Positions 26,018 to 35,484 of a DNA stretch of 58,701 bases are shown in pieces. The DNA is taken from NCBI GenBank assembly GCA_036653595.1, contig JAVVTQ010000009.1:1-58701 (forward strand), given 5' to 3'. The notes under the pieces were generated by a model that saw only the letters and a list, made by a program, of their open reading frames with translations, did no database searches and was not told the DNA's origin. The position numbers and the translations under genes are program-made. Numbering within the stretch: position 1 is the first letter of the stretch; each line of letters begins with the position of its first letter. The DNA is from JAVVTQ01 sp036653595. GTDB taxonomy: Bacteria; Bacillota; Clostridia; Oscillospirales; Ruminococcaceae.

Positions 26018-26025
26018 GTTCAATA
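26008..26025 (+). promoter_or_regulatory. Candidate Rex operator over the -10 box
   Basis: TTGTTAA-AATG-TTCAATA: the left half matches the clostridial Rex consensus (TTGTTAA-N4-TTAACAA) perfectly, the right half at four of seven positions. It covers the -10 box, so binding would block transcription. The rex gene is third in this same operon. Confidence 0.6.
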
Positions 26026-26056
26026 GGAAATTTTTCAGAGTAATGGGGGTTTTATA

Positions 26057-27985
26057 GTGGGGCTGACGGTAGCTCAAAAGATTTTGGCCGCCCATATTGT
26101 GGACGGCAAATTAGGCGAAACATCCGAATACGGTCTTAGAATCGATCAGACTCTGACACAAGACGCCACCGGCACGATGGCATACCTTGAGTTTGAGGCC
26201 ATGGACATAAAAAGAGTCAAAACAGAGCTTTCGGTGGCGTATATCGACCACAACACGCTGCAATCGGGCTTTGAAAACGCCGATGACCACGCATTTATAA
26301 AAAGTGTGGCCAAAAAGCGGGGCATCAGGTTTTCAAGACCCGGAAACGGCATATGTCATCAGGTTCATCTCGAGCGCTTCGGCAAGCCGGGAAAGACGCT
26401 AATAGGCTCTGACAGCCACACCACAACGGGCGGCGGAATCGGAATGCTGGCGTTCGGTGCGGGCGGGATGGACGTCGCTGTGGCGATGGGAGGCGGGGCT
26501 TATTATATCGCCGCGCCCAAGATAACTTCGGTTCGCCTTTCAGGAAAGCTGGGAAGCGGCGTCGGCGCAAAGGATGTCATACTTGAAGTATTGCGCAGGC
26601 TGTCCGTAAAGGGCGGCGTGGGCAGAATAATGGAATATACGGGCGACGGCGTGAAGACGCTGTCAGTTCCGGAGCGCGCCACAATAACAAACATGGGCAC
26701 GGAGCTGGGGGCCACGACAAGCGTCTTCCCGAGCGATGAGACGACGCGCGCTTTTCTCGCGGCTCAAGGACGCGAATGCGACTATATTGAGCTTTTTGCC
26801 GACGCTGACGCAGTGTACGATGAAAATGTGGATATCGACCTCTCTGCGCTTGTGCCGATGTGCGCATGTCCGCATATGCCCGACAAGGTAGTCCCTGTTT
26901 CAACGCTTGCCGGCCTCGCGGTAAATCAAATCTGCATCGGCTCTTGCACAAACTCATCGCTCTTCGACATGCTCAAGGTTGCTGAAATTCTAAAGGGCAA
27001 AACCGTCCGAGAGGGAGTGAGCCTCACTATTTCTCCCGGCTCGCGCCAGGTTTTAGACATGATGTCCCGGTGCGGCGCCCTCTCCTCAATTATAGGTGCT
27101 GGCGCGCGCATACTCGAATGTGCCTGCGGCCCCTGCATAGGCATGGGACAGGCTCCCGGCTCCGGCGCAATCAGTCTGCGCACCTTCAACAGAAACTTTG
27201 AGGGCAGAAGCGGCACAAAGGATGCGGGCGTATTTCTTGTCAGCCCCGAGACGGCCGCCGTCAGCGCTCTCACGGGCGTTCTCACCGACCCGACCGAATT
27301 CTGCCGCGGCCTGAGCGTGAAAATGCCGGAGGAATTTCTTATAAACGACAACATGATTGATCTGCCCGCTTTGGCCGAGGAGAGTGGCCGCGTTGAAATT
27401 GTGATGGGTCCAAACATAAAACCCGCACCGGCCGGAAAACCCGTCGGGGACAAGCTGGAGGCCGCCGTTGCTCTAAAGGTAGCGGACAACATAACCACAG
27501 ACCACATCATGCCTGCCGGCGCCTCGCTTCTGCCATATCGCTCAAACATACCATATCTCTCAAACCACTGCTTTGTGCGCTGCGACGAGCAATTCCCCGC
27601 GCGGGCCAAGGCCGCGGGAGAGTGCATAATTGTCGGCGGCGAAAACTACGGTCAAGGCTCGTCGCGCGAACACGCTGCGCTCGTGCCGCTGTATCTGGGT
27701 GTAAAAGCCGTGCTCGCAAAGAGCTTTGCGAGAATACACAAGGACAATTTGGTTAACGCGGGAATAGTCCCGCTCGTTTTTGAGAATGTGTCGGATTATG
27801 ATAAGATATCGCTCGGAGACACACTGTCCATAAGCGGCATTTTATCCTCCGAAAAAACAGGTTTTGTGTCGGTGACCAACGCCACAAAGGGTGAAAGCTA
27901 TGGCGCAAAGCTCGAGCTTTCGGAGAGAAAATTCCGCGTTCTTATGTCCGGTGGACTGCTAATTTTCACTAGGGAAGGTAAGTAA
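26057..27985 (+). CDS. Aconitate hydratase (aconitase)
   Basis: Isomerises citrate to isocitrate via cis-aconitate using a 4Fe-4S cluster. 642 residues from GTG 26057 (GGGGG upstream), the length of the mitochondrial-like form common in Clostridia. Cluster ligands: Cys in IGSCTNSS (about 296-303) and two in CACGPC (about 354-359). The swivel domain (about 475-630) holds the active-site segment GENYGQGSSREHAA. The idh start follows 5 bp after the stop. An enzyme of the related homoaconitase/isopropylmalate isomerase group is less likely given idh next door. Confidence 0.92.
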   Translation: MGLTVAQKILAAHIVDGKLGETSEYGLRIDQTLTQDATGTMAYLEFEAMDIKRVKTELSVAYIDHNTLQSGFENADDHAFIKSVAKKRGIRFSRPGNGICHQVHLERFGKPGKTLIGSDSHTTTGGGIGMLAFGAGGMDVAVAMGGGAYYIAAPKITSVRLSGKLGSGVGAKDVILEVLRRLSVKGGVGRIMEYTGDGVKTLSVPERATITNMGTELGATTSVFPSDETTRAFLAAQGRECDYIELFADADAVYDENVDIDLSALVPMCACPHMPDKVVPVSTLAGLAVNQICIGSCTNSSLFDMLKVAEILKGKTVREGVSLTISPGSRQVLDMMSRCGALSSIIGAGARILECACGPCIGMGQAPGSGAISLRTFNRNFEGRSGTKDAGVFLVSPETAAVSALTGVLTDPTEFCRGLSVKMPEEFLINDNMIDLPALAEESGRVEIVMGPNIKPAPAGKPVGDKLEAAVALKVADNITTDHIMPAGASLLPYRSNIPYLSNHCFVRCDEQFPARAKAAGECIIVGGENYGQGSSREHAALVPLYLGVKAVLAKSFARIHKDNLVNAGIVPLVFENVSDYDKISLGDTLSISGILSSEKTGFVSVTNATKGESYGAKLELSERKFRVLMSGGLLIFTREGK

Positions 27986-27989
27986 TACT

Positions 27990-29147
27990 ATGAATGTAGA
28001 TATCAGCTGCGCAAAAGATTTGTTCGAAAAGCTTGTCGAAAGCCAGCTTGCACGCTGCAAAAAAATGGCAGCCGACGGCGATTTCATCGATTACGGCAAG
28101 CTCGACAAACTGATTATCGGCGTTTGCGGCGGCGACGGAATCGGACCCACAATCACAGCCTCCGCAGAGACAGTGCTGCGCTCGCTGCTCCTCGACGAGG
28201 TCGTGGCCGGTAAGGTTGAGTTTCGCGAAATTGAGGGACTGACCATCGAAAATCGCATTGCCAAAGGAAAGGCAATTCCCGACGAAATATTGTGCGAGCT
28301 CAAAAAATGCCATGTGATATTGAAAGGACCTACCACGACACCGGATGCCGGTGATGGCGGTCCCAATGTGGGCAGCGCCAATGTCGCCATGCGCCGCGAG
28401 CTTGACCTTTTTGCAAACGTGCGCCCCGTAAAGCTTCCATCCGAGGGAATAGACTGGACATTTTTCCGTGAAAACACAGAGGGCGCTTATGCCGTCGGTG
28501 ACCGCGGAATTGATATGGACGGTTTGAGCCTTGACTTTACGATAACGACTGACGAGGGCACAAAAAGAATCGCCCGCCTCGCCTATGAATACGCGCGCAA
28601 TAACAAAAAGAAGCGCGTTTCCATCATCACAAAGGCAAATGTAATAAAAAAGACCGACGGAAAATTTCTGCGTCTCTGCAATGAAATCGGGCGCGAATAC
28701 CCGGAAATAACAACGGATGACTGGTACGCCGACATCCTCACGGCAAAGCTCATAGACAATGCGCGCCGCACGATGTTTGAGGTGATTGTGCTGCCAAACC
28801 TGTACGGCGATATCATCACGGATGAGGCCGCGCAGATACAAGGCGGCGTCGGCACAGCCGGAAGCGCAAATATCGGCAAACACTATGCCATGTTTGAGGC
28901 AATCCACGGCTCTGCGCCGAGAATGGTTGAGGAAAACCGCACAGCCTATGCCGACCCCTGTTCTATGCTTCGCGCGACGGTGATGCTGCTCAACCATATA
29001 GGGCGTCCCGACAAGGCCGCAATTCTCGAGCGGGCGCTCGATATATGCATGTTTGAGGACAAAAAGATGGCCATAACAGGGCGCGACGACGGCTGCACCT
29101 GCGCTCAATTCACAGATTATGTTATCGGCACGATGAAGACACTTTAA
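27990..29147 (+). CDS. Isocitrate dehydrogenase (beta-decarboxylating dehydrogenase family)
   Basis: Oxidises isocitrate to 2-oxoglutarate and CO2. 385 residues. An N-terminal extension (about 1-40) precedes the Rossmann-like start GVCGGDGIGP. The substrate loop GSANVAMRRELDLFANVRPVK (the Ser-Asn-Val-Ala stretch positions isocitrate) identifies it as isocitrate rather than isopropylmalate dehydrogenase. Further segments are FRENTEGAY, TKANVIKKTDG, LYGDIITDEAAQIQGG and EAIHGSAP. It is not clear from sequence whether NAD or NADP is used. With aconitase it forms the oxidative arm leading to glutamate; citrate synthase is not in the window. Confidence 0.88.
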   Translation: MNVDISCAKDLFEKLVESQLARCKKMAADGDFIDYGKLDKLIIGVCGGDGIGPTITASAETVLRSLLLDEVVAGKVEFREIEGLTIENRIAKGKAIPDEILCELKKCHVILKGPTTTPDAGDGGPNVGSANVAMRRELDLFANVRPVKLPSEGIDWTFFRENTEGAYAVGDRGIDMDGLSLDFTITTDEGTKRIARLAYEYARNNKKKRVSIITKANVIKKTDGKFLRLCNEIGREYPEITTDDWYADILTAKLIDNARRTMFEVIVLPNLYGDIITDEAAQIQGGVGTAGSANIGKHYAMFEAIHGSAPRMVEENRTAYADPCSMLRATVMLLNHIGRPDKAAILERALDICMFEDKKMAITGRDDGCTCAQFTDYVIGTMKTL

Positions 29148-29162
29148 TCGGAGGTTCTACTT

Positions 29163-29801
29163 ATGAAAGACAATGCACAAGTCTCTTCACAGGTGGTCAG
29201 GCGTCTGCCAAGATACTACCGCTTTCTCTGTGAGCTTCAAAAAAGCGGCATAGTCCGCATTTCCTCCAAGGAGCTTGCCCGCAGGATGAATCTCACCGCA
29301 TCGCAGATTCGTCAGGATTTGAACTGCTTTGGAGGCTTTGGGCAGCAGGGCTATGGGTACAATGTCGATCAGCTGGCGACTGAAATAGAGAAAATCCTAT
29401 GCCTCGACAGCAGACTCCCCGCCATTCTCATAGGCGTCGGAAATCTAGGCAGGGCACTCACCTCATACCTCGCCTATGAGGCAAAGGGCATCAATTTGAT
29501 AGGTTTATTCGATAAGAATCCCCAAGCGGTTTTGGAGCACAGCCCCGATTTCAACGTCCTCGGCACATCGCGTCTTGAGGACTTTTGCAAGGAAAATAAA
29601 CCCAAAATCGCGATTCTCTGCATTCCCGGAGAAAACGCGCAGGTCATGGCAGACAGACTCGTCGCGCTGGGAATAGTCGGATTTTGGAATTTCAGCCACA
29701 TTGACCTGCGCCTTGACACCGCTGTGCAGGTAGAAAACGTCCATCTCGGTGACAGCCTGATGACACTCGGCTATAATGTAAAAGCGCCGCTTTCGGAGTA
29801 G
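29163..29801 (+). CDS. rex: Redox-sensing transcriptional repressor Rex
   Basis: Senses the NADH/NAD ratio; DNA-bound when NADH is low and released when NADH rises. 212 residues from ATG 29163 (GGAGG upstream). The winged-helix N-terminus (about 10-60) has LPRYYRFL and the recognition helix TASQIRQDL. The Rossmann fold has GVGNLGRAL (91-99), then LFDKNP. A C-terminal swapped helix follows. Encoded in an operon with aconitase and isocitrate dehydrogenase and with a partial Rex operator at the operon promoter, so autoregulation is likely. Confidence 0.95.
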   Translation: MKDNAQVSSQVVRRLPRYYRFLCELQKSGIVRISSKELARRMNLTASQIRQDLNCFGGFGQQGYGYNVDQLATEIEKILCLDSRLPAILIGVGNLGRALTSYLAYEAKGINLIGLFDKNPQAVLEHSPDFNVLGTSRLEDFCKENKPKIAILCIPGENAQVMADRLVALGIVGFWNFSHIDLRLDTAVQVENVHLGDSLMTLGYNVKAPLSE

Positions 29802-29804
29802 GCC

Positions 29805-30398
29805 ATGGCAAAGCTGTATTTTAGATATGGTGCGATGAATTCCGGAAAGACGACGTCTCTGATACAGGTCGCTTTCAATTACGAAGAGCGCGGGATGCAT
29901 GTGCTTTTGATTAAGCCGAAGATTGACACAAAGGGCGACAATATGCTCGTCTGCCGCATCGGCGTCAAAAGAAAAGTGGATTTTCTCGCCGACAGCTCGC
30001 AAAATATATATGATTATGTCAATGCGCAGCACGAAAAAAGCGCTGTGCACTGTGTGCTCACCGACGAGTCTCAGTTTTTCTCGAGAGCGCAAATCGACGA
30101 GCTTTTTCATGTGGCGGTCGAGCTCAATATACCTGTAATTTGCTATGGTCTGCGCACGGATTTTCTCATGAATGGCTTTGAGGGCAGCGTCAGGCTGCTG
30201 GAAATTGCGCACACCGTCGAAGAGCTCAAAACCATATGCGAGTGCGGGAAAAAGGCCATGATAAACGCTCGCCAAGTGGATGGCAAATATGTCTTTTCAG
30301 GTGCGCAGGTGGCAATCGACAAGGTGGATAGGGTTGAATACCGCGCGCTTTGCCCGGAATGCTATTTCAGAATCAAAAACAAAACAGAAGGGAAATAA
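29805..30398 (+). CDS. tdk: Thymidine kinase (type II)
   Basis: Phosphorylates thymidine in nucleotide salvage. 197 residues, 3 bp after rex. P-loop GAMNSGKTTS (about 7-16), Walker B-like TDESQFF (about 85-91), and the lasso loop. The structural zinc site is formed by CECGKK (about 146-151) and CPEC near the C-terminus (about 185-188). A complete, normal-length enzyme. Confidence 0.94.
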   Translation: MAKLYFRYGAMNSGKTTSLIQVAFNYEERGMHVLLIKPKIDTKGDNMLVCRIGVKRKVDFLADSSQNIYDYVNAQHEKSAVHCVLTDESQFFSRAQIDELFHVAVELNIPVICYGLRTDFLMNGFEGSVRLLEIAHTVEELKTICECGKKAMINARQVDGKYVFSGAQVAIDKVDRVEYRALCPECYFRIKNKTEGK

Positions 30399-30402
30399 AA
30401 GT

Positions 30403-30825
30403 ATGCTCACAAGAAAATTTGGCGATACAATTGCGCTTCGGCTTCTGCCGGGTGAGGATGTCGTGGAATGTGTAAAAAATACGGCTTCCGAATATAAAAT
30501 CAGGCTCGGGGTCGTCACAGGCATAGGCGCGGCTGATTGCGCGGAGTTTGGAATATATTCCGTCGACGAGAAAAAGTACTATTCCAACAAAATAGAGTGC
30601 GAAGCCGAAATCACAAGCCTTGTCGGCAACATCACAGTTTCCGAAAACGGTGACCCATACATACACCTGCATGTGAACCTTGGCCTGAAAGACGGAAGCG
30701 TCGTCGGAGGTCACCTCAACAAATGTGTGATTTGTGCAACCTCCGAGATTTTCATCCGCGTTCTGGACGGTGAAATCACAAGAATCAAGGACGACTACAC
30801 GGGACTAAACGTTCTCGACATCTGA
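30403..30825 (+). CDS. PPC/DUF296 domain protein
   Basis: 140 residues starting 4 bp after tdk (AAGGGA upstream). A single PPC domain spans the protein, with the metal-binding pattern HLHVNLG...GGHLNKC (about 87-107). Plant members are AT-hook DNA-binding proteins, but bacterial standalone versions have no clear function, and no AT-hook is present here. It is last in the acn operon, before a bidirectional terminator. An in-frame ORF start upstream at 30280 lies inside tdk and is rejected. Confidence 0.8.
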   Translation: MLTRKFGDTIALRLLPGEDVVECVKNTASEYKIRLGVVTGIGAADCAEFGIYSVDEKKYYSNKIECEAEITSLVGNITVSENGDPYIHLHVNLGLKDGSVVGGHLNKCVICATSEIFIRVLDGEITRIKDDYTGLNVLDI

Positions 30826-30850
30826 TTGTCAAGTCCTCCGGCATCTGCCA

Positions 30851-30897
30851 AAAAAGAGCTGTGAAATGCATGGTTTGCATTTCACAGCTCTTTTTAT
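30851..30897. terminator. Bidirectional terminator
   Basis: 17-bp stem AGAGCTGTGAAATGCA and its complement with a short loop, A-run before and T-run after. It closes both the acn-PPC operon (plus) and the GH2 operon (minus), and it overlaps the GH2 stop codon. Confidence 0.9.
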
Positions 30898-32612
30898 CTT
30901 CCGGCAATTTTCAATTCTTCGTTTATTTTTCGCAGCCTCTCGCAGTCAAGCTTAACCGTTCTCCTGTCATACGTGACGAGTCCGTTTAGCTCCTCCTCGA
31001 CGTCGGAGAGCTGCGTGTACACCGCGGCGCTGAGGCCTTTTTTTGCGGCTGGGATAATCTGTTCGCGGTAAAGCCTCTCCCACGCCTGCACAAGCTCTTC
31101 GCCGGACTTAAACTTTCTATATCCAAAATCCCGCTCATTGAAGGAGTCGTCGTTTTTTTCGCGATAGCTAAACCCGCCAAACTCCGATAAAATCACGGCT
31201 CTTTTCAGCTTGTCTTTTTTGAAGCGGTACTTTTTAAAATATACATGGAGGCTCTTTATGTCTCCTATTTTCTGGTCATGCCATCCGCTGGCGTGGTCAA
31301 TCGTCCTCGTTGCGTCCAAAGAGACAATTTTTTTCACGACCTTCTTTGAGTCAAACTGCCCCCAGCCCTCGTTGAACGGAACCCACATTGCCAGCGACAC
31401 GCAGTTGTAAAGCTGCTCTATTGTCTCTAAAAGCTCGCGAATATACTGCGCGCGCCCCTCGGCGCTCTGTCTTGCAAAGCGCTTGTAATTTGTGTCATTA
31501 AAGTGGATTCCCGTCACAAGAGGTGACGATATTGTAAAAAAGCTGTAATCGCCGCCGCCGTTTACCATATCCTGCCAGACGAGCATTCCCAGCCTGTCAC
31601 AGTGATAATACCAGCGCATTGTGTCTATCTTAATGTGCTTTCTGAGCATATTGAAACCGGCCTTTTTTGCCGTCTCTATGTCAAAAATCATCGCCTCATC
31701 AGAGGGTGGGGTGTACATTCCGTCGCTGTAGTAGCCCTGATCCAAAAGTCCTGTGTGAAAATACGGCTCATTGTTTAAAAACAGTCTTTTGCAGCCACTG
31801 CTGTCTGGTTTTACGGAAAACTTGCGCATACCAAAATAGCTTTCTATTTTATCCTCGCCAAACGTCACAAAAAAGCTGTAGAGAAATGGGTTTTCAGGCG
31901 TCCACGGCGTCATATTCTCCACAGGTATGCGCACCGATGTGTCAGAGTCAAAATACACTTCCTTGCCGCCCATGGAAAAGACACACATACCCTTAGTATT
32001 TGCATTTACCGTGAGCTCGACGGCGCTCTCATCAAATAGGGGCGTCGTTTTAAGAGCTTTGATGTAATCGCACGGCACGCATTCCAGCCAAACCGTCTGC
32101 CAGATTCCGCTCTGCGGGGTATACCATATCCCGCCGCGCTCTGTCTTTTGCTTGCCTCGCGAGTGATAGGAAGTGTCCGACGAATCCGTGACCTTTACCG
32201 TAAGTGTGTTTTCTGCCTTTGCCAGCGAGGTTATGTCGAGGGTAAAAGCCGTATATCCGCCCGTGTGCGAACCCGCCTCTTTTCCGTTTACATAAACGGT
32301 CGCAGCTTGGTCGACTGCACCGAAATTGAGCAATACCCTGTCGCTTTGCTTCTTTTTTTCCAGGCAAAAACTTCTCTCATACCAGAGCGTATCGGCGGGG
32401 CCTACGCTTCTCTTTACGCCGGACAGCTCGCATTCGGGTGAAAATGGGACTACTATTTCGCCGTCGAATGCGTCCGGATTTTCACCCTTGTCTGTTATTG
32501 CATATTTCCAGACGCCATTGAGATTTATATAGCTTTCGCGCACGAGCATCGGACGGGGGTATTCCTGCAAAACCTTGTTTTTGTCAAGCGCTTCACCCCA
32601 CACTGTTTTCAT
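30894..32612 (-). CDS. Glycoside hydrolase family 2 enzyme
   Basis: 572 residues, no signal peptide, so cytoplasmic. N-terminal sugar-binding jelly roll (about 20-170), immunoglobulin-like domain (about 180-275), TIM barrel (about 280-570). Acid/base Glu in PFNEGWGQF (about 420-428) and nucleophile Glu in LSEFGGF (about 478-484). GH2 covers beta-galactosidases, beta-glucuronidases and beta-mannosidases; the exact substrate cannot be read. The start overlaps the end of the MFS transporter gene by 20 bp, so it probably cleaves a sugar imported by that transporter. Confidence 0.9.
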   Translation of the reverse strand: MKTVWGEALDKNKVLQEYPRPMLVRESYINLNGVWKYAITDKGENPDAFDGEIVVPFSPECELSGVKRSVGPADTLWYERSFCLEKKKQSDRVLLNFGAVDQAATVYVNGKEAGSHTGGYTAFTLDITSLAKAENTLTVKVTDSSDTSYHSRGKQKTERGGIWYTPQSGIWQTVWLECVPCDYIKALKTTPLFDESAVELTVNANTKGMCVFSMGGKEVYFDSDTSVRIPVENMTPWTPENPFLYSFFVTFGEDKIESYFGMRKFSVKPDSSGCKRLFLNNEPYFHTGLLDQGYYSDGMYTPPSDEAMIFDIETAKKAGFNMLRKHIKIDTMRWYYHCDRLGMLVWQDMVNGGGDYSFFTISSPLVTGIHFNDTNYKRFARQSAEGRAQYIRELLETIEQLYNCVSLAMWVPFNEGWGQFDSKKVVKKIVSLDATRTIDHASGWHDQKIGDIKSLHVYFKKYRFKKDKLKRAVILSEFGGFSYREKNDDSFNERDFGYRKFKSGEELVQAWERLYREQIIPAAKKGLSAAVYTQLSDVEEELNGLVTYDRRTVKLDCERLRKINEELKIAGR

Positions 32613-33879
32613 TTTTTTCTCCTCGCCTCAGTTTGATTATAGGTACCGCCACAAGCATAAGCACGACTGCGGAGGCAAGAAAAATATATGGCGTGGGCAC
32701 ATTTTTGACAGCTCCCAATTCCTCATATGTGCTGCTTGAGCCCTTTATCACGGCAGACCCGATAAACGGACCGACAATCATCGGCAGCATCACGGCAAAT
32801 ATCATTCGTATACCCTGAAAATGTCCGACTTTGTCCAACGGTGTATAGTCGCGTATTGTGGCCGACAGTGCGGCTGTCACAAGCATGTATCCCGACATCA
32901 TGATTATCCCCGCTATTATTACGGCCGCAAAGCCTCTGGCGAAAAACATCGCGACAAGGCCTGCGAACATCACCCCGCTGGCGGGAATAGCAAACCGCAG
33001 CTTTCCGACCTTGTCAATTTCTCTTCCGCCGATGACGCTGACAGCCGAAGCTGTTATGAGCACAACGCCGAGCACAATGGCATATGCGTCAATTTTGAGA
33101 TAATATTGCATGTAGATGATGAGGTAAGGCATGAATACCTGCACCGCAATTGAAAAGACAAGAAATGCAAAGAGCGCCGTGTACAGTTTTTTATTGTTGT
33201 GCATCACGGAAAACCTGAAGCCATAGACGAGGTCGGAGAAGAAAGGCGTTTTCTTTTTCTGTACCGCGCTTTCCTTTAGCAGCCAAATTGAGGCAATCCC
33301 CGTCAGCGTCACGGCAATTCCGAATATGAGAAAAAATTCGCGCCACCTGCTTGCCTGCGTCATTTTGTCGAATGCCCCGAATATGACAAGCATTGACATA
33401 AGCGGAAGCACCGCGAGCACCGCCTCCACCTTTCCTCTGTTGCTCTTTGAGGTGGAATCGGTTACATAAGCGTTGAACGCCGCGTCGTTGGCGCTTGAGC
33501 CGAAAAATGTCATGACACAGTCCATGACAATCACCATCACCGCAGCGGCAGACACCGCGTTTGCTGTAGGAAACCACCTTCCGGCATTTTCCACGCTTAT
33601 CATTCCAAATGCCATTGTTGAGAGGCCCCAGAGTATGTATCCGGCACATATAAATGGCTTGCGCCTTCCGATTCTGTCTGAGACGGCGCCCATGACGAGC
33701 GTTGTGAGCGTGGCAACAACTGCGCTGGCCGCCACCATAGACGCAATATATCCCGGCTCTGTGCTTATGGTCTTGTAGAGAAAAACATTGAAGTACATGT
33801 TCTCAATAGTCCATGCAAACTGACCCACAAGTCCGATAATAATGAAAGACAGCCACGACCTCTTTGTCAATTTATTCAT
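32593..33879 (-). CDS. MFS transporter (sugar/cation symporter-like)
   Basis: 428 residues from ATG 33879 (GGGGTGGAG upstream); a TTG at 33903 extends the frame with no ribosome binding site. Twelve hydrophobic helices with the MFS loop GAVSDRIGRRKP (about 60-71). The family resembles SLC45/GPH-type sugar transporters. It lies between the CorA-like gene and the GH2 enzyme, overlapping the latter, which suggests uptake of a beta-linked glycoside. Specificity is inferred only from this linkage. Confidence 0.85.
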   Translation of the reverse strand: MNKLTKRSWLSFIIIGLVGQFAWTIENMYFNVFLYKTISTEPGYIASMVAASAVVATLTTLVMGAVSDRIGRRKPFICAGYILWGLSTMAFGMISVENAGRWFPTANAVSAAAVMVIVMDCVMTFFGSSANDAAFNAYVTDSTSKSNRGKVEAVLAVLPLMSMLVIFGAFDKMTQASRWREFFLIFGIAVTLTGIASIWLLKESAVQKKKTPFFSDLVYGFRFSVMHNNKKLYTALFAFLVFSIAVQVFMPYLIIYMQYYLKIDAYAIVLGVVLITASAVSVIGGREIDKVGKLRFAIPASGVMFAGLVAMFFARGFAAVIIAGIIMMSGYMLVTAALSATIRDYTPLDKVGHFQGIRMIFAVMLPMIVGPFIGSAVIKGSSSTYEELGAVKNVPTPYIFLASAVVLMLVAVPIIKLRRGEKNENSVG

Positions 33880-33905
33880 ACTCCACCCCACTGTTTTGCG
33901 CAATT

Positions 33906-34811
33906 TTAAAAGAACTTTTTCTTTTTAAACCACCATATGCAAAGCACCGCAACCGCAACACACATTATGCCGACGGAAATATATCCGAATTCCCATGAAA
34001 GCTCCGGCATGTGCTCGAAGTTCATGCCGTACCAGCCCGTTATAAGCGTCAGCGGCAAAAACACAGAGGTTACAACCGTAAAGGTTTTCATTATTTCATT
34101 TTCGCGCATATCAGTCTGCGCTTTGTACAGCTCTCTTACTTCTCTCGAATAGTCGCGCAGCGCGCGCAAATCTGACTGCGTCTGCGATATACGGCTTGCC
34201 AGCATTCTGAAATAGTAGAGGTTGTCGTCCTCAAAGAATCCGTTTTCGTTTTCCTCAAATTCCGAGACGACATGCAGCAGCTGGGAATAGAAGCCGTCAA
34301 ATATCATAAGCATTCTCCTGCAATCCATAAGCTTTCGGTTGAAGCTGTTAAATTCCCCCGCAAAAACCGATTCCTCCAGATTTTCAAGCAGCTTTTCCAG
34401 CTCTGTCAAAAAAGACGGGTCCTCGGCCACAAGCATCTCGATAAAATCATAGATAAAACGCTCCAAGGATGGCTTTTTCCACCGTTTTGTGGCAATTATT
34501 TTATCGATAATTGATTTGGATTTGCCGGAATCATCCACTATAACGACACCGTTATCCTCAATCCACATGAAAAACCTGTCCGGCTGCCTGACATTTTGCT
34601 TTGTCGGTATTTTAAACTCCACCGACAGGCAGTCCCAGTGAACTTCTGCCTTACACGCGTTGATTTCGCCCATTGTGAAATCGATGCTTTCGCGCAGCCT
34701 CTCATACCGCTCGCAGCTCTCCCACTGCGCGACGCCGATTAGCGCAACCGTCTGCCCTGCGCGATCCTCGCCGTCGCATGGAGCAAGCCTGTCCGTTATT
34801 TTATAAATCAT
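33906..34811 (-). CDS. CorA-family divalent cation transporter
   Basis: 301 residues from ATG 34811 (GAGGTCAAGG upstream), overlapping the previous gene by 11 bp. Long soluble N-terminal domain (about 1-235), then two C-terminal helices with the selectivity loop YGMNFEHMPE (GMN signature) between them and a basic tail (KKKKFF). Usually a pentameric Mg2+ or Co2+ channel. The frame extends further upstream to 34889 with no start that fits. Confidence 0.9.
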   Translation of the reverse strand: MIYKITDRLAPCDGEDRAGQTVALIGVAQWESCERYERLRESIDFTMGEINACKAEVHWDCLSVEFKIPTKQNVRQPDRFFMWIEDNGVVIVDDSGKSKSIIDKIIATKRWKKPSLERFIYDFIEMLVAEDPSFLTELEKLLENLEESVFAGEFNSFNRKLMDCRRMLMIFDGFYSQLLHVVSEFEENENGFFEDDNLYYFRMLASRISQTQSDLRALRDYSREVRELYKAQTDMRENEIMKTFTVVTSVFLPLTLITGWYGMNFEHMPELSWEFGYISVGIMCVAVAVLCIWWFKKKKFF

Positions 34812-35454
34812 AAGCCTTGACCTCGTCTCTTTTCCCGATTCTGTTATTCTCTGAAGCAAAAATCCATCCCGCCACGGAAAACGCCGCAAACAGAATAGGG
34901 GCCACGGTCATGCGGAGAGGAGCTGTGCCGCCTTGAACCTCCGGCAAAAGAGCATTCCTTGTCACGATACAAAAAACGGCAAAGCTCAGAAAAAACGCGA
35001 TGCCGGCAATTGCCGAGATGCGTCCCTTTGGAGCCGAACGGCGGCATCCCACCGCGCGTATTTCAAATAGCACAATAGACGACACCGCAAAAATAAACAT
35101 AACTGCGGCGACGCAAAATGCGGCTATGACCCCGGCGCTTCTAATGTCCAGCTCACCGCTTATTACACGAATGCTCTTTGCAAGACCATATGCGCCCGAA
35201 TCAACTTTGTCCGATTCCAGTCCCCAAAACACCGTCCAATTAAAAAACAAAGTCAAAAGCGCGGTTGCGTTGAGCGCGGCGGATACCCACAGATATTTGC
35301 TCTTTTTGACGGGCACCGCAGTGCTTCTTCTGTCGACGGCGAGCATTATTGCCGCACCGGCCACTCCGATGAGCACCGTGACCAATATCAGCGCAAGCTC
35401 CGCACCCGCTCTTGCATTTTGCGACAGAGCCATTTCAAATCCCTGCAATTTCAT
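34801..35454 (-). CDS. Membrane protein of unknown function upstream of corA
   Basis: 217 residues from ATG 35454 (AAGGAG upstream). Five hydrophobic stretches (about 17-40, 53-74, 107-130, 146-168, 181-200) with a basic loop (CRRSAPKGR) before the fourth. No recognised family. It is the first gene of a minus-strand operon (membrane protein, corA, MFS, GH2) with a promoter at 35485-35513, and it overlaps corA by 11 bp. Translational coupling suggests an accessory role, but none is visible in the sequence. Confidence 0.65.
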   Translation of the reverse strand: MKLQGFEMALSQNARAGAELALILVTVLIGVAGAAIMLAVDRRSTAVPVKKSKYLWVSAALNATALLTLFFNWTVFWGLESDKVDSGAYGLAKSIRVISGELDIRSAGVIAAFCVAAVMFIFAVSSIVLFEIRAVGCRRSAPKGRISAIAGIAFFLSFAVFCIVTRNALLPEVQGGTAPLRMTVAPILFAAFSVAGWIFASENNRIGKRDEVKAYDL

Positions 35455-35484
35455 CGCTGCTCCTTCACTGTATTATCTTTTTCA

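Noticed and set aside
27969..29108. Minus-strand 379-codon open frame
   Set aside because: Antisense to isocitrate dehydrogenase; long only because codon bias leaves the opposite frame free of stops.
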